Source: Hoeflea sp. (lineage in GTDB: Bacteria; Pseudomonadota; Alphaproteobacteria; Rhizobiales; Rhizobiaceae). Taken from it: a stretch of 64,000 nucleotides of DNA. Where the stretch lies: contig NZ_NVXQ01000004.1 of assembly GCF_002733955.1 (NCBI RefSeq), positions 186,001 to 250,000 on the forward strand, in the 5' to 3' direction. Numbering within the stretch: the stretch's first letter is position 1; each line of letters starts with the position of its first letter. A program made the position numbers and the translations under genes. Under the pieces are notes generated by a model, which had not been told where the DNA came from, did no database searches, and saw only the letters and a program-made list of their open reading frames with translations. This document shows, piece after piece, positions 50,517 through 59,437 of the stretch.

Positions 50517-53500
50517 TCACGCGCGCAGGGAGCGGGCCAGATCGCTCAGCATGCCGGCGGCCACGGTCAGCTTCGCCACTGACAATTCGCCGCTGTCGGT
50601 CAGTGTCAGGATCTGCCCGCGAACATGCGAGATCCGATCCTTGTTGGCCTTGAGCCATTGCTCGGCCGGATCCGAAACCTTGGGATTGCTGTCGAGAACC
50701 GCAGCGGCGATGATCCGGCGGGCTTCCGAGATCTCATCAAGGCTGCGGGCCAGGGCAAGCCCCTCGAAATGATCGGTCACCGGGATCCTGTCGACCGCCG
50801 CGACAATGCGGCTCAGCCGGAAGGCTTCGGTGACGGCAAAGTATGTCGCGGTCGCCCGGCCCAGATCGGTCTTCGCATGGGCTGCGACGTGGCAGATGTC
50901 GGGCGCCAGGGTCAGACCGGTCAGGCCCGCGATCTGATCAGCCAGATCGCCGGGAACCTGCTGCGCGAGCAGGGTGTTGCGGGTTTCCTCGGCTTCCTGA
51001 CGCATGAAATCGGGCATGGCGGCAGCGAGCTTGCCGTCGAGCTTGTTCAGGCTCTGCTGCATCGACTTCACCGCTGTGGCAAGATCGCCCTGCGCCGCGC
51101 CGGTCTTCAGCGCCCAGCCGGTCACATCCTTCAAGGTGTTGCCGATGCGGGCGTAGAGCTGGTTCTGGACAGTGCCCGACACCTTTGTATCGAGGTCATC
51201 CACCTGGGCGTAGAGCTGGTTGAGCGAGAGGCCATCACGGGCAAGCACGAACGCCTTGACGATATCGGCGGCCGTGGCGCCGGACTTGTCGCCGAGGCCG
51301 ATGACAAAGGCCGGTCCGCCGCGGTTGATCGCGTCGTTGCCAAGAAGGGTCGAGATGATCTCGCGTCTCAGCCTGTGGCTGGCGATGTCGCTTGAATGCA
51401 GTTTCTGCATCTGTTTGGGGAAATAGGACCGCAGCGTGGTGTCGAAATAGGGATCGTCCGGCAGCGAGCTGGCAACGATCTCGTCAAACAGCACCAGCTT
51501 GGCATAGGACAACAGCACGCCCATCTCCGGCCGGGTCAGTGCATGGCCGGTCGCCACGCGTTCGGCGACGGCGAGGTCGTCGGGCAGGTCCTCGACCTTG
51601 CGGTTGAGCAGGCCGCGGGCTTCGAGATTGCTCATCACCCGGTTGAGCTCGCCGACGCCGGAAACACCCTCGGCTTCGGCAATGGAGATGGCGAGCGTCT
51701 GCAGGTAGTTGTTGCGCAGCACCAGTTCGGCGACCTCGTCGGTCATGGCTGCCAGCAGGGTGTTGCGCTTGGGCCGGGTCAGCCTGTTCTCGCGCATGGC
51801 ATTGGCCAGCGCGATCTTGATGTTGACCTCGACGTCGGAGGAATTGACCCCGGCCGAGTTGTCGATCGCGTCGGAATTGCAGCGGCCGCCATTCAAGGCA
51901 TAGGCGATGCGTCCTTTCTGGGTGACGCCGAGATTGGCGCCTTCGCCGATCACCTTGGCGCGCACCTGGCGCGCGGTGATGCGGATGGCATCATTGGCGC
52001 GATCGCCGACATCGGCATCGTTTTCGCCGGCATCCTTGATGTAGGTGCCGATGCCGCCGAACCACAACAGATCGGTCTGCATCGACAGGATCGCGGTCAT
52101 GATGTCCTGCGGCGTGGCCTTGCCGGGCTCAAGCCCGATCACGGCTGCCGCTTCCGGGGTCAGTTCGACGGATTTCAGTGCGCGCGGGATGATCATGCCG
52201 CCTTTCGACAGCTTGGAAGTGTCATAGTCCTGCCAGCTGGAGCGGCCCAGTTCGAACAGCCGGCTGCGCTCGGCAAAGCCGATGGCGCAGTCGGGATCGG
52301 GATCGATGAAGATGTCGCGGTGGTCGAAGGCCGCCAGCAGCCTGATCTGGGTCGACAGCAACATGCCGTTGCCGAACACGTCGCCCGACATGTCGCCGAC
52401 ACCTGCGGCGGTGAAGGGCGTGGTCTGGATGTCTATGTCCATCTCGCGGAAATGGCGCTTGACCGCTTCCCAGGCGCCACGGGCGGTGATGCCCATCTTC
52501 TTGTGATCATAGCCTGCGGAGCCGCCGGAGGCGAAGGCGTCATCGAGCCAGAAATCCTGTTCCTGGCTCAGCGCATTGGCGGTGTCGGAGAAGGTGGCGG
52601 TGCCCTTGTCGGCGGCGACGACGAAATAGGGGTCGTCGGCGTCGTGGCGGACGGTGTTGGCGGGGGGGATGATGGCGTCGCCGACAATGTTGTCGGTGAC
52701 CGAGAGCAAGGTGCGGATAAACAGCTTGTAGGCGTCGCGGCCAGCTTCAAATATCGCATCGCGGCCGCCGTCCAGCGGCAGTTTCTTGGGGTAGAAGCCG
52801 CCCTTGGCGCCAACCGGCACGATGACGGCGTTCTTGACCTGCTGCGCCTTGACCAGTCCGAGCACCTCGGTGCGGTAGTCCTGCGCCCGGTCGGACCAGC
52901 GCAGTCCGCCGCGGGCCACCGGACCAAAGCGCAGATGAACGCCTTCGACTTCCGAGCCATAGACGAAAATCTCGCGGAACGGGCGTGGCTCCGGCAGGCC
53001 TTCGAGCTTCTTCGGGTCGAGCTTGAAGGCAAGTGCCGGCCGTGGCGCACCATCGTCACCGGTCTGGAAATAGTTGGTCCTGAGCGAGGATTCGATCGCA
53101 TTGACGTAGCGCCTGAGGATCCGGTCATCGTCGATGCTCGGAACTTCCGCCAACGCCGCTTGAATCGCTTCGATCAGGCTTTCGCTTTGTGCTGTCCGTT
53201 CGGCCGGCTTGGTATCAATGTCAAACCGGATCCGGAACAATTCGAGCAGTCTGGCGGCTATGCCTGAATGGCGGTTGAGGCTGTGGGCAATGTATTCCTG
53301 GGAATAGGGTATGCCTGCCTGGCGCAAATAGCGTGCATAGGCGCGCAGAACCGTGGCTTCGCGAACCGACAGACCGGCATTGGTGACCAGCCGGTTGTAG
53401 CCGTCATTGTCAGTGTCGCCACGCCAGACCGAGAGAAAGGCTTCTTCCAGTCTTGATCCGTCGGTGTCGAGATCAATGGCGCGCTTGTCCTCGTGCACGA

Positions 53501-55307
53501 TCTCCATGTCATGCAGAACGACGGTGTTGGTGACACCTTCCTGGCCATCAAGGAAGATCTCGTGGGTTTGCTCGCTGATGACCTTGAAGCCAAGATTTTC
53601 CAAGAGCGGCACCCGGCGCGACAGTGCCACGGGCTCACCGGCGTGGAAGATCTTCAGCGCCAGGTGATCGTCCGAGCTGTTGTCACCGCGATAAAACGCG
53701 ATCTGGATCGCACCGGTTTCCTTGCAGGCGATGATGGAGTTGAGATCGGCCAGGGCCTCTTCGGGACGGAAGCGCTCCTTGTAGGACTGGCTGACGCTGA
53801 CGCGTTGGGTCTCGCCACCGCCAAGCACGCGGAACTGGTCCTCCCATCGGGTGACGATGGAGCGGACGTCGCGTTCAAGCTGCTCCTGCGGAATCTGCGG
53901 TGTCTTGCCTTCGGAGCGGCCGATGATGAAATGCACCCGGGCGACGCCACCCTCGGGAAAGGCCGGATAGTAAGCCGACACACGACCATTGTAGACGGTC
54001 TTGAAGTAATCGCCGATGCGCTCCCGGGCGATCGAATCATACTGGTCACGCGGGACATAGACGATCAGCGAGACAAAACGGTCGAAACGGTCGATCCGCG
54101 GCAGGACGCGGACCCGCGGGCGGTCCGCCAATTCGTTGATCTGCATGCAGAACCGGGCCAGGAGATCGGCATCGATCTGGAACAGGTCATCGCGCGGATA
54201 GGCTTCGAGCGTGTTGAGCAGCAGTTTGCCGGAATGGCTTTCCGGATCGAAACCGAATTCGGAGACAACCGACTGCACCTTCGAGCGCAGCAGCGGGATC
54301 TTGGTGACCGAGCGGGTGTAGGCGGTGGAGGTGAACAGCCCGACGATGCGCAGTTCGCCTACAACCTTGCCCTTGGAGTTGAAGCGCTTGATGCCGATAT
54401 AGTCCATATAGGTGCGGCGATGGATCACCGAGCGGACATTGGCCTTGGTGACGATCAGGAAATCCGGTCCCTGCAGGAAATCGAGGATCTCCGGCGTGGT
54501 GGTGACCTGGTCCTTGCCGAGCCGCAACACCAGCACATCCGGGTCCGAGAGAATGCCGAGGCCTTCGCCCGAGGAACGGCTCAACTCGGCAGTTTTGCCG
54601 TCATCGGTGTAGACATATTCGCGCATGCCCAAAAAGGTGAAGTTGTTGTCGCGCAGCCAGGCGATGAATGCCAGGGCTTCCTGGCGCGCCGGCTCGGTCG
54701 CCTTGTCGACGTCCAGCGCAACGAGATCGGCAGCGCTGTGATCGATCATCGCCAGCATGGATTTCCAGTCGCTGACGGCGGCCTGGACCTGATCGAGCAC
54801 ATGGCGGACCCGTGCGGTCAGATCTTCGGCAGCCGCCTCGCTGAGCCGCGGCATGTGGATCTGGATATGGCTGACCCGCTGGGAGTGCTCACTGCCGTCG
54901 CCATGGGAAAAAAGGGTTGCCGGCTTCTTGCCGTCGAGCACGAGAATCGGATGCAGCGCCATCAGGATGTCGCGGACGTCGGAAGTGACCTCGCCCATGA
55001 CCGAATCATAGAGGAACGGCTTGTTGAGCGTGGTGATCGCCAGGATCGAAATGTCGCGGCCGTCGGTGGTGGCCTGATCGACATTGACCAGGCTCATGCG
55101 GGAGGATTTACCGTCCCAGGCGCGGACCTCGGATTCGGCCAATACTGCCGCAGAAGCGAGGTTTTTTGCCGGAAAAAGCTCCAGATCGTCCATGCTGACA
55201 CTGGAGAAGAGCACGTCGGGATTGATGTGCGGTTTCTTGCCCTTGGCGGCAATGGCCGCTGTTTCAGCAAGAAGCGTTTCCGTCTTGCGGGTGTTTCTGA
55301 CCCCCAT
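50517..55307 (-). CDS. gdhB: NAD-specific glutamate dehydrogenase, large (about 180 kDa) type
   Basis: 1596 residues. Oxidatively deaminates glutamate to 2-oxoglutarate. N-terminal half: ACT-like regulatory segments. The catalytic domain begins near residue 790 with GPVARGGLRWSDRAQDYRTEVLGLVKAQ (in part) and PVGAKGGFYPKK with the catalytic Lys. The cofactor domain includes VGDMSGDVFGNGMLLS and GGIGTYIK. A long C-terminal helical region completes this L_180-type enzyme. The ATG at 55307 has a GGAGG site 7 bases upstream. Two ORFs over 600 codons on the opposite strand are GC-driven shadows. Confidence 0.96.
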   Translation of the reverse strand: MGVRNTRKTETLLAETAAIAAKGKKPHINPDVLFSSVSMDDLELFPAKNLASAAVLAESEVRAWDGKSSRMSLVNVDQATTDGRDISILAITTLNKPFLYDSVMGEVTSDVRDILMALHPILVLDGKKPATLFSHGDGSEHSQRVSHIQIHMPRLSEAAAEDLTARVRHVLDQVQAAVSDWKSMLAMIDHSAADLVALDVDKATEPARQEALAFIAWLRDNNFTFLGMREYVYTDDGKTAELSRSSGEGLGILSDPDVLVLRLGKDQVTTTPEILDFLQGPDFLIVTKANVRSVIHRRTYMDYIGIKRFNSKGKVVGELRIVGLFTSTAYTRSVTKIPLLRSKVQSVVSEFGFDPESHSGKLLLNTLEAYPRDDLFQIDADLLARFCMQINELADRPRVRVLPRIDRFDRFVSLIVYVPRDQYDSIARERIGDYFKTVYNGRVSAYYPAFPEGGVARVHFIIGRSEGKTPQIPQEQLERDVRSIVTRWEDQFRVLGGGETQRVSVSQSYKERFRPEEALADLNSIIACKETGAIQIAFYRGDNSSDDHLALKIFHAGEPVALSRRVPLLENLGFKVISEQTHEIFLDGQEGVTNTVVLHDMEIVHEDKRAIDLDTDGSRLEEAFLSVWRGDTDNDGYNRLVTNAGLSVREATVLRAYARYLRQAGIPYSQEYIAHSLNRHSGIAARLLELFRIRFDIDTKPAERTAQSESLIEAIQAALAEVPSIDDDRILRRYVNAIESSLRTNYFQTGDDGAPRPALAFKLDPKKLEGLPEPRPFREIFVYGSEVEGVHLRFGPVARGGLRWSDRAQDYRTEVLGLVKAQQVKNAVIVPVGAKGGFYPKKLPLDGGRDAIFEAGRDAYKLFIRTLLSVTDNIVGDAIIPPANTVRHDADDPYFVVAADKGTATFSDTANALSQEQDFWLDDAFASGGSAGYDHKKMGITARGAWEAVKRHFREMDIDIQTTPFTAAGVGDMSGDVFGNGMLLSTQIRLLAAFDHRDIFIDPDPDCAIGFAERSRLFELGRSSWQDYDTSKLSKGGMIIPRALKSVELTPEAAAVIGLEPGKATPQDIMTAILSMQTDLLWFGGIGTYIKDAGENDADVGDRANDAIRITARQVRAKVIGEGANLGVTQKGRIAYALNGGRCNSDAIDNSAGVNSSDVEVNIKIALANAMRENRLTRPKRNTLLAAMTDEVAELVLRNNYLQTLAISIAEAEGVSGVGELNRVMSNLEARGLLNRKVEDLPDDLAVAERVATGHALTRPEMGVLLSYAKLVLFDEIVASSLPDDPYFDTTLRSYFPKQMQKLHSSDIASHRLRREIISTLLGNDAINRGGPAFVIGLGDKSGATAADIVKAFVLARDGLSLNQLYAQVDDLDTKVSGTVQNQLYARIGNTLKDVTGWALKTGAAQGDLATAVKSMQQSLNKLDGKLAAAMPDFMRQEAEETRNTLLAQQVPGDLADQIAGLTGLTLAPDICHVAAHAKTDLGRATATYFAVTEAFRLSRIVAAVDRIPVTDHFEGLALARSLDEISEARRIIAAAVLDSNPKVSDPAEQWLKANKDRISHVRGQILTLTDSGELSVAKLTVAAGMLSDLARSLRA

Positions 55308-55406
55308 CCCATATCCTCCGAGGCTTGATCTTTGGTCGAATCCTAGCAGAAGTGTGTATCAAAGCGACCCGCTTTCGCGATCAAAGCCAATATTGGAGGA
55401 ATAAAG

Positions 55407-55982
55407 ATGAAAACCGGGCAAGAAGCTGTCACTGCGTTGAAATTGGAGCAGGAAACGCCGTTGAGTGAGTCCATGACGGCCTATTTTGCCAAATGCGAGG
55501 ACAAGCTTGGCATGGTGCCGAATGTGTTGAAGGCCTATGCCTTCAACAATGAGAAGCTTGAGGCCTTTGTCGGTTTTTACAATGACCTGATGCTGGCCGG
55601 TTCCAACCTGAGCAAGCTTGAGCGGGAACTCATCGCGGTGGCCGTATCTTCGGTCAACAAGTGCTTCTATTGCCTGACGGCGCATGGTGCGGCGGTGCGG
55701 CAGATGTCCGGCGATCCGGTGCTCGGCGAACAAATGGTGATGAATTACAGGGTTGCTGACCTCACGCCGAAACAACGCGCCATGCTTGATTTTGCCATCC
55801 TGGTCACGGAGGATCCGGCACGCATTGTCGAGGCTGACAGGCAGACCCTGCGTGATGCCGGTTTTACGGACCGCGATATTTGGGATATCTCGGCAGTTGC
55901 GGCCTTCTTCAACATGACCAACCGCATGGCGTCGGCCACTGACATGCAGCCAAATCCGGAATATCACGGGCTCGCCCGCTGA
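55407..55982 (+). CDS. Peroxidase-related (AhpD/CMD-fold) protein
   Basis: 191 residues. Carboxymuconolactone decarboxylase/AhpD fold. The redox CxxC is in SVNKCFYCLTAHGAAVR (about residues 87-103), with the conserved His after it. N-terminal DKLGMVPNVLKAYAF and the C-terminal NMTNRMASATDMQPNPEY motif match the 'uncharacterised peroxidase-related enzyme' family. Probably a thiol peroxidase or reductase; the partner is unknown. AGGAGGAA lies 8 bases before the ATG. Divergent from gdhB. Confidence 0.88.
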   Translation: MKTGQEAVTALKLEQETPLSESMTAYFAKCEDKLGMVPNVLKAYAFNNEKLEAFVGFYNDLMLAGSNLSKLERELIAVAVSSVNKCFYCLTAHGAAVRQMSGDPVLGEQMVMNYRVADLTPKQRAMLDFAILVTEDPARIVEADRQTLRDAGFTDRDIWDISAVAAFFNMTNRMASATDMQPNPEYHGLAR

Positions 55983-56049
55983 TCAGGCCGGACCATCCAT
56001 CCAGCCGGTACACCAAACCGGCAATCGACCCCGACTGGGAGCCTTCGCG

Positions 56050-56292
56050 ATGAAAGACGATGACACAGTCCGCCAGGCCAAACGCACGCTCGACCGGATC
56101 GGGGAAGAAGGTGGTTTGTCGGCAACGCCGGTGATGAAATCAACGGCCAACAGCGTCCGCGATCACTTCACCGCCGAGGATGCCGACAAGAATGACAGGG
56201 TCGAGGTCTGGGGAACGCGGATCGCCCGCGGACTGGCGATCCTGGCCTTCGCCGGACTGGTGCTGTGGATGGTCGGGCAGGTGTCGGGATGA
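56050..56292 (+). CDS. Small single-span membrane protein
   Basis: 80 residues, no recognised family. A charged N-terminal 50 residues (TVRQAKRTLDRIGEEGGLS, DHFTAEDADKNDRVEVWG) precedes one hydrophobic helix at about 57-77 (RGLAILAFAGLVLWMVGQV), suggesting an N-in inner-membrane anchor. It overlaps pdxY by four bases (ATGA), so it is likely translated with it. Confidence 0.7.
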   Translation: MKDDDTVRQAKRTLDRIGEEGGLSATPVMKSTANSVRDHFTAEDADKNDRVEVWGTRIARGLAILAFAGLVLWMVGQVSG

Positions 56293-57182
56293 CGTCAAAA
56301 CATCAGCGCAATTCCGATATCCGCACATCGGTGATCGTGATTTCAAGTCATGTGGTGCGTGGATCGGTCGGCAACCGGGCTGCGGTGTTTGCACTGGAGA
56401 CACTGGGCTTTCCGGTCTGGGCGGTGCCGACGGTTGTTCTGCCCTGGCATCCGGGTCATTCCCGCGCGACCAGGATCGTGCCGCCGCGAGAGGATTTTGC
56501 CGCTCTGATTGATGATTTGTGCGGCGCGCCCTGGCTTGGCGAAGTCGGCGGCGTGCTCAGCGGCTATCTCGGCGATGCCGGGCAGGCAGCGGATGTGGCG
56601 CGGCTGGTTGGCGCGGTACGCAAGGCCAATCCGGAGGCGCTTTACATGTGTGATCCGGTGATCGGCGATACCGGCGGTCTCTACGTGCCCGAGGCTGTGG
56701 CGTCCGCGATTGCGCGGGAGCTGATCCCGATTGCCGACATCGCCACGCCGAATGTGCATGAGCTGGCCTGGCTATCAGGCGCACCGATCACAGATTCCGC
56801 GGCTATGACATCGGCGGCGGAAACGCTGGGGCCGGCACGGGTGCTGGTGACCTCGGCGCTGGCGATGATGGCGGGCAGCACCGGCAATCTCTTGGTCAGC
56901 GGAAAACAGTCGGTGATGGCGGAGCACCGGTTGATCCCGAATGCGCCGAACGGGCTTGGCGATCTGATGTCGGCGACTTTTCTTGCCCGGCTGCTCGAAG
57001 GTCTCCCCGAGGAAAAGGCGCTGCAGACGGCAACCGGCACGGTGTTCGAGATTCTTGCCCGCACGGCACGGCGCGGCGCCGACGAGCTGACGCTTGAAAC
57101 CGACGCGCAAAGCCTCCGCACACCGATGGCGATGGTCAACATGCGCCGGGTGATGTCGATGGCAAACCGCAAGAAACCGTGA
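56289..57182 (+). CDS. pdxY: Pyridoxal kinase (PdxY-like)
   Basis: 297 residues. Ribokinase-fold kinase that phosphorylates pyridoxal in PLP salvage. VIVISSHVVRGSVGNRAAVFALETLG (in part) is the substrate-binding N-terminus. YMCDPVIGDTGGLYVPEAV and TPNVHELAWLSG follow, and the anion-hole/catalytic GLGDLMSATFLARLLEG has the catalytic Asp. ATG 56289 begins the protein, overlapping the upstream small ORF; the stop overlaps the DUF429 GTG. The window also carries another PLP-handling gene (34.9 kb). Confidence 0.93.
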   Translation: MTSKHQRNSDIRTSVIVISSHVVRGSVGNRAAVFALETLGFPVWAVPTVVLPWHPGHSRATRIVPPREDFAALIDDLCGAPWLGEVGGVLSGYLGDAGQAADVARLVGAVRKANPEALYMCDPVIGDTGGLYVPEAVASAIARELIPIADIATPNVHELAWLSGAPITDSAAMTSAAETLGPARVLVTSALAMMAGSTGNLLVSGKQSVMAEHRLIPNAPNGLGDLMSATFLARLLEGLPEEKALQTATGTVFEILARTARRGADELTLETDAQSLRTPMAMVNMRRVMSMANRKKP

Positions 57183-57925
57183 GCGAAGCCGCCCCGTCCG
57201 GCCCGGTTCTGGTCGGCGTCGACGGGTGCCGCGCCGGCTGGATCGCGGTGGCGTTGCGGCCAGGGGAAACGCGGCCCGAGGCAAGGATTTTCCCGCGCTT
57301 TGCCGATCTGGTTGCTGCGTTCGGTGCAGACACCATAATCGCAGTCGACATGCCGATCGGTCTGCCAGACAGGATCGGCGGATCTGGGCGTGGACCGGAG
57401 CAGGCAATAAGATCGTTTCTCGGCGCGCGCCGGTCGAGCGTGTTCTCGATTCCGGCGCGGGCGGCGGTGGAGGCTGAGACCTACCAGGCTGCCTGCGAGC
57501 TGGCTCAAATCCACTCGGATCCGCCGAAGAAGGTGTCAAAACAGGCGTTCTTCCTGTTCAGCAAGATCCTCGAGATTGACCGGTTGTTGCAGTCCGACGT
57601 AGGGTTGCGGTCGCGGATCATCGAATGTCATCCGGAATTTTCGTTTTGCCGGCTGAACAACATGGTCCCGATGAGGTTTGCCAAGAAGACCGGTGGCGCG
57701 CTCAATCCCGACGGCATTGCCGAGCGGATCAATGTGCTCGCATTGCACGGAATGGACAGCGATCTGTTCACTGACGGGCCGCCACGTGGCGCAGCGATGG
57801 ACGACCTGGTGGATGCTAGCGTCAACCTGGTCATCGCCGGACGCCATGCAAAAGGCCTGACCGAGACGTTTCCCGCCAATCCGGTGCGTGACCGCCACGG
57901 AATACTGATCGCCATACACGGCTGA
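57179..57925 (+). CDS. DUF429 protein (RNase H-fold, predicted nuclease)
   Basis: 248 residues. N-terminal VLVGVDGCRAGWIAVAL and AVDMPIGLPD are the DUF429 signatures, with acidic residues placed as in RNase H-like nucleases. PARAAVEAETYQAA and IECHPEFSFCRLN follow. The biochemical role is unknown. Start GTG 57179 overlaps the pdxY stop (GTGA), making a tight three-gene unit with the small membrane protein and pdxY. Confidence 0.88.
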   Translation: MSEAAPSGPVLVGVDGCRAGWIAVALRPGETRPEARIFPRFADLVAAFGADTIIAVDMPIGLPDRIGGSGRGPEQAIRSFLGARRSSVFSIPARAAVEAETYQAACELAQIHSDPPKKVSKQAFFLFSKILEIDRLLQSDVGLRSRIIECHPEFSFCRLNNMVPMRFAKKTGGALNPDGIAERINVLALHGMDSDLFTDGPPRGAAMDDLVDASVNLVIAGRHAKGLTETFPANPVRDRHGILIAIHG

Positions 57926-58073
57926 CCCGGCTCCAGCTGATCAGAAGCCCGCGATGCCTGGCCGGACAGCTGGTTCGAGCCCCGTCCAATCCGGGCCGGT
58001 TCAGCGACGGCATTGCAGCCATGGTGCAAAAGGCTGATTGATCTTCTTTTCAGGCCCGGTTATGTGCAAAGTC

Positions 58074-58724
58074 ATGTCGACATTTCCGAGCCGCCTCCTC
58101 GAAGGCTACAAGACATTCATGAGCGGTCGTTATGCAGATGAGCGTGACCGCTACCGCCAACTCGCCGAGACCGGGCAGGAACCGCACACGCTGGTGATTG
58201 CCTGTTGCGATTCGCGTGCAGCGCCCGAGACGATTTTCGATTGCGGCCCGGGAGAGTTGTTCGTTGTGCGCAACGTGGCCAATCTGGTGCCGCCTTACGA
58301 GCCAGACGACAATCTGCATGCGACATCCGCAGCACTGGAATTTGCGGTTCAGGCTCTCAAGATCAGGGAAATTCTGGTCATGGGGCACGGCCGTTGCGGC
58401 GGCATCAAGGCAGCGCTTGATCCCAATGCTGCGCCACTCTCTCCCGGGGACTTTATCGGCAACTGGGTCAAGCTGCTCAAGCCTGCCGCCCAGCAGATCC
58501 AGGACAGCCAGCTGTTGACCAGCGGTGAGCGTCAGATTGCGCTGGAGCGGATCTCGATCCGCAATTCCATGGCAAACCTGCGCACGTTTCCTTGCGTCAA
58601 AGTCCTCGAGGAACGGGGCAAGTTGCGGATCCATGGCGCATGGTTTGACATTTCAAGCGGCGAATTGTGGGTGATGGACAGCAAAACCGGCGATTTTTTC
58701 AGGCCCGAAACCGCGGCAACTTGA
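58074..58724 (+). CDS. Beta-carbonic anhydrase
   Basis: 216 residues. Interconverts CO2 and bicarbonate. Zinc ligands are C44 (in ACCDSRAAP), H105 and C108 (GHGRCGG); the Asp46/Arg48 dyad is present. FVVRNVANLVPPYEPDD is characteristic. ATG 58074 gives the usual start; ATG 58062 and TTG 58038 are in frame upstream. It follows the DUF429 gene by about 150 bases; a shared transcript is uncertain. Confidence 0.94.
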   Translation: MSTFPSRLLEGYKTFMSGRYADERDRYRQLAETGQEPHTLVIACCDSRAAPETIFDCGPGELFVVRNVANLVPPYEPDDNLHATSAALEFAVQALKIREILVMGHGRCGGIKAALDPNAAPLSPGDFIGNWVKLLKPAAQQIQDSQLLTSGERQIALERISIRNSMANLRTFPCVKVLEERGKLRIHGAWFDISSGELWVMDSKTGDFFRPETAAT

Positions 58725-58792
58725 CATCAGGCAGGTCTGTCCGGTTCCATGAACGTCAAGCGTCGATGCGCGGGACAGGTTGGGAGCCGGAC

Positions 58793-59215
58793 ATGAATGC
58801 AATCCGATTTGTGAGTATGCTGCTGGTTGTCACAGCTCTTCTGCCCGTTTCTCTCGTCTCGGCTCAGAACACGCTGCTTGACCGCTGGTACACGGCGCTG
58901 TTCGACGTCAATCGCTTGGCGATTGACGATCTGCTTGCCGATGACGTGGTTATCAGCCTTGAGGATCTGGGCGTGACCCAGACCAAGGCAGAGTTCATCG
59001 AGTCGCTGGATGAATGGGAAGACGTGGCGAAAGATGCCAATCTAGCCTGGCAGCTCGAAGAGGGCGCAGAAGTCAACGAAAACGAGGCTTCGGTGCTGGT
59101 GTGCTACCAGTTCCCGGACAATGAGCTGATGATCCGGGAAGTCTTCGGCTTCCGCGAAACCAAGATCATCAGCAGTGTGCAGACGACCGTCGGCGACAGC
59201 TGCGAAAATTTCTAA
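58793..59215 (+). CDS. Secreted NTF2/SnoaL-like protein
   Basis: 140 residues. The signal peptide (RFVSMLLVVTALLPVSLVSA-Q) is followed by an NTF2-like cone fold: LLDRWYTALFDVNRLAIDDLLADDVVIS, then DEWEDVAKDANLAWQLEEG and two Cys (VLVCYQF; GDSCENF) that could form a disulphide in the periplasm. Function unknown. GGGAGCC precedes ATG 58793. Confidence 0.72.
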   Translation: MNAIRFVSMLLVVTALLPVSLVSAQNTLLDRWYTALFDVNRLAIDDLLADDVVISLEDLGVTQTKAEFIESLDEWEDVAKDANLAWQLEEGAEVNENEASVLVCYQFPDNELMIREVFGFRETKIISSVQTTVGDSCENF

Positions 59216-59283
59216 CTTACAGGCATCATTTCACAGATTTGCAGCGAGCTTTGCGCATCCGGTTGGATGCCCAAAGCCGCGAT

Positions 59284-59323
59284 GCACAGCGCGTTCCGAA
59301 GCTGGTCTCCAAACGCGCTGTGC
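59284..59323 (+). terminator. 12-bp stem hairpin after the NTF2-like gene
   Basis: GCACAGCGCGTT / AACGCGCTGTGC with a 16-base loop, 69 bases after the stop. There is no T-tract; it abuts the palindromic repeat that follows. Confidence 0.5.
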
Positions 59324-59330
59324 GCGTGTC

Positions 59331-59437
59331 CTAGAGCATCTCCGGCGAAAACGGAGTCGCCTTCAATGCTCTATCTCTTTGTTTTGACGCAATTCCGGAC
59401 GCAAAACCGGTACCCACTTTTGCTGGAATTGCTCTAG
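59331..59437. repeat. 107-bp palindromic intergenic repeat with CTAGAGCA ends
   Basis: 8-bp terminal inverted repeats CTAGAGCA (59331-59338) and TGCTCTAG (59430-59437). The left half folds by itself (AGAGCAT...ATGCTCT, inner CTCCG/CGGAG). The central TTTGTTTTGACGCAATTCC and right-hand CAAAACCGGTACCCACTTTTG resemble an intergenic repeat I recall as very common across Rhizobiales genomes. The last CTA of the element is the complement of the transglycosylase stop codon. No transposase is present; if mobile it would be mobilised in trans. Confidence 0.75.

Noticed and set aside
51396-53267. 623-codon ORF on the plus strand opposite the NAD-GDH gene
   Set aside because: Lies wholly antisense to a well-conserved gene, has no recognisable domain and the glycine/histidine/valine bias of a high-GC shadow frame.
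53493-55328. 611-codon plus-strand ORF opposite the NAD-GDH N-terminal half
   Set aside because: Same reason; no ribosome site or domain, and composition typical of antisense frames.
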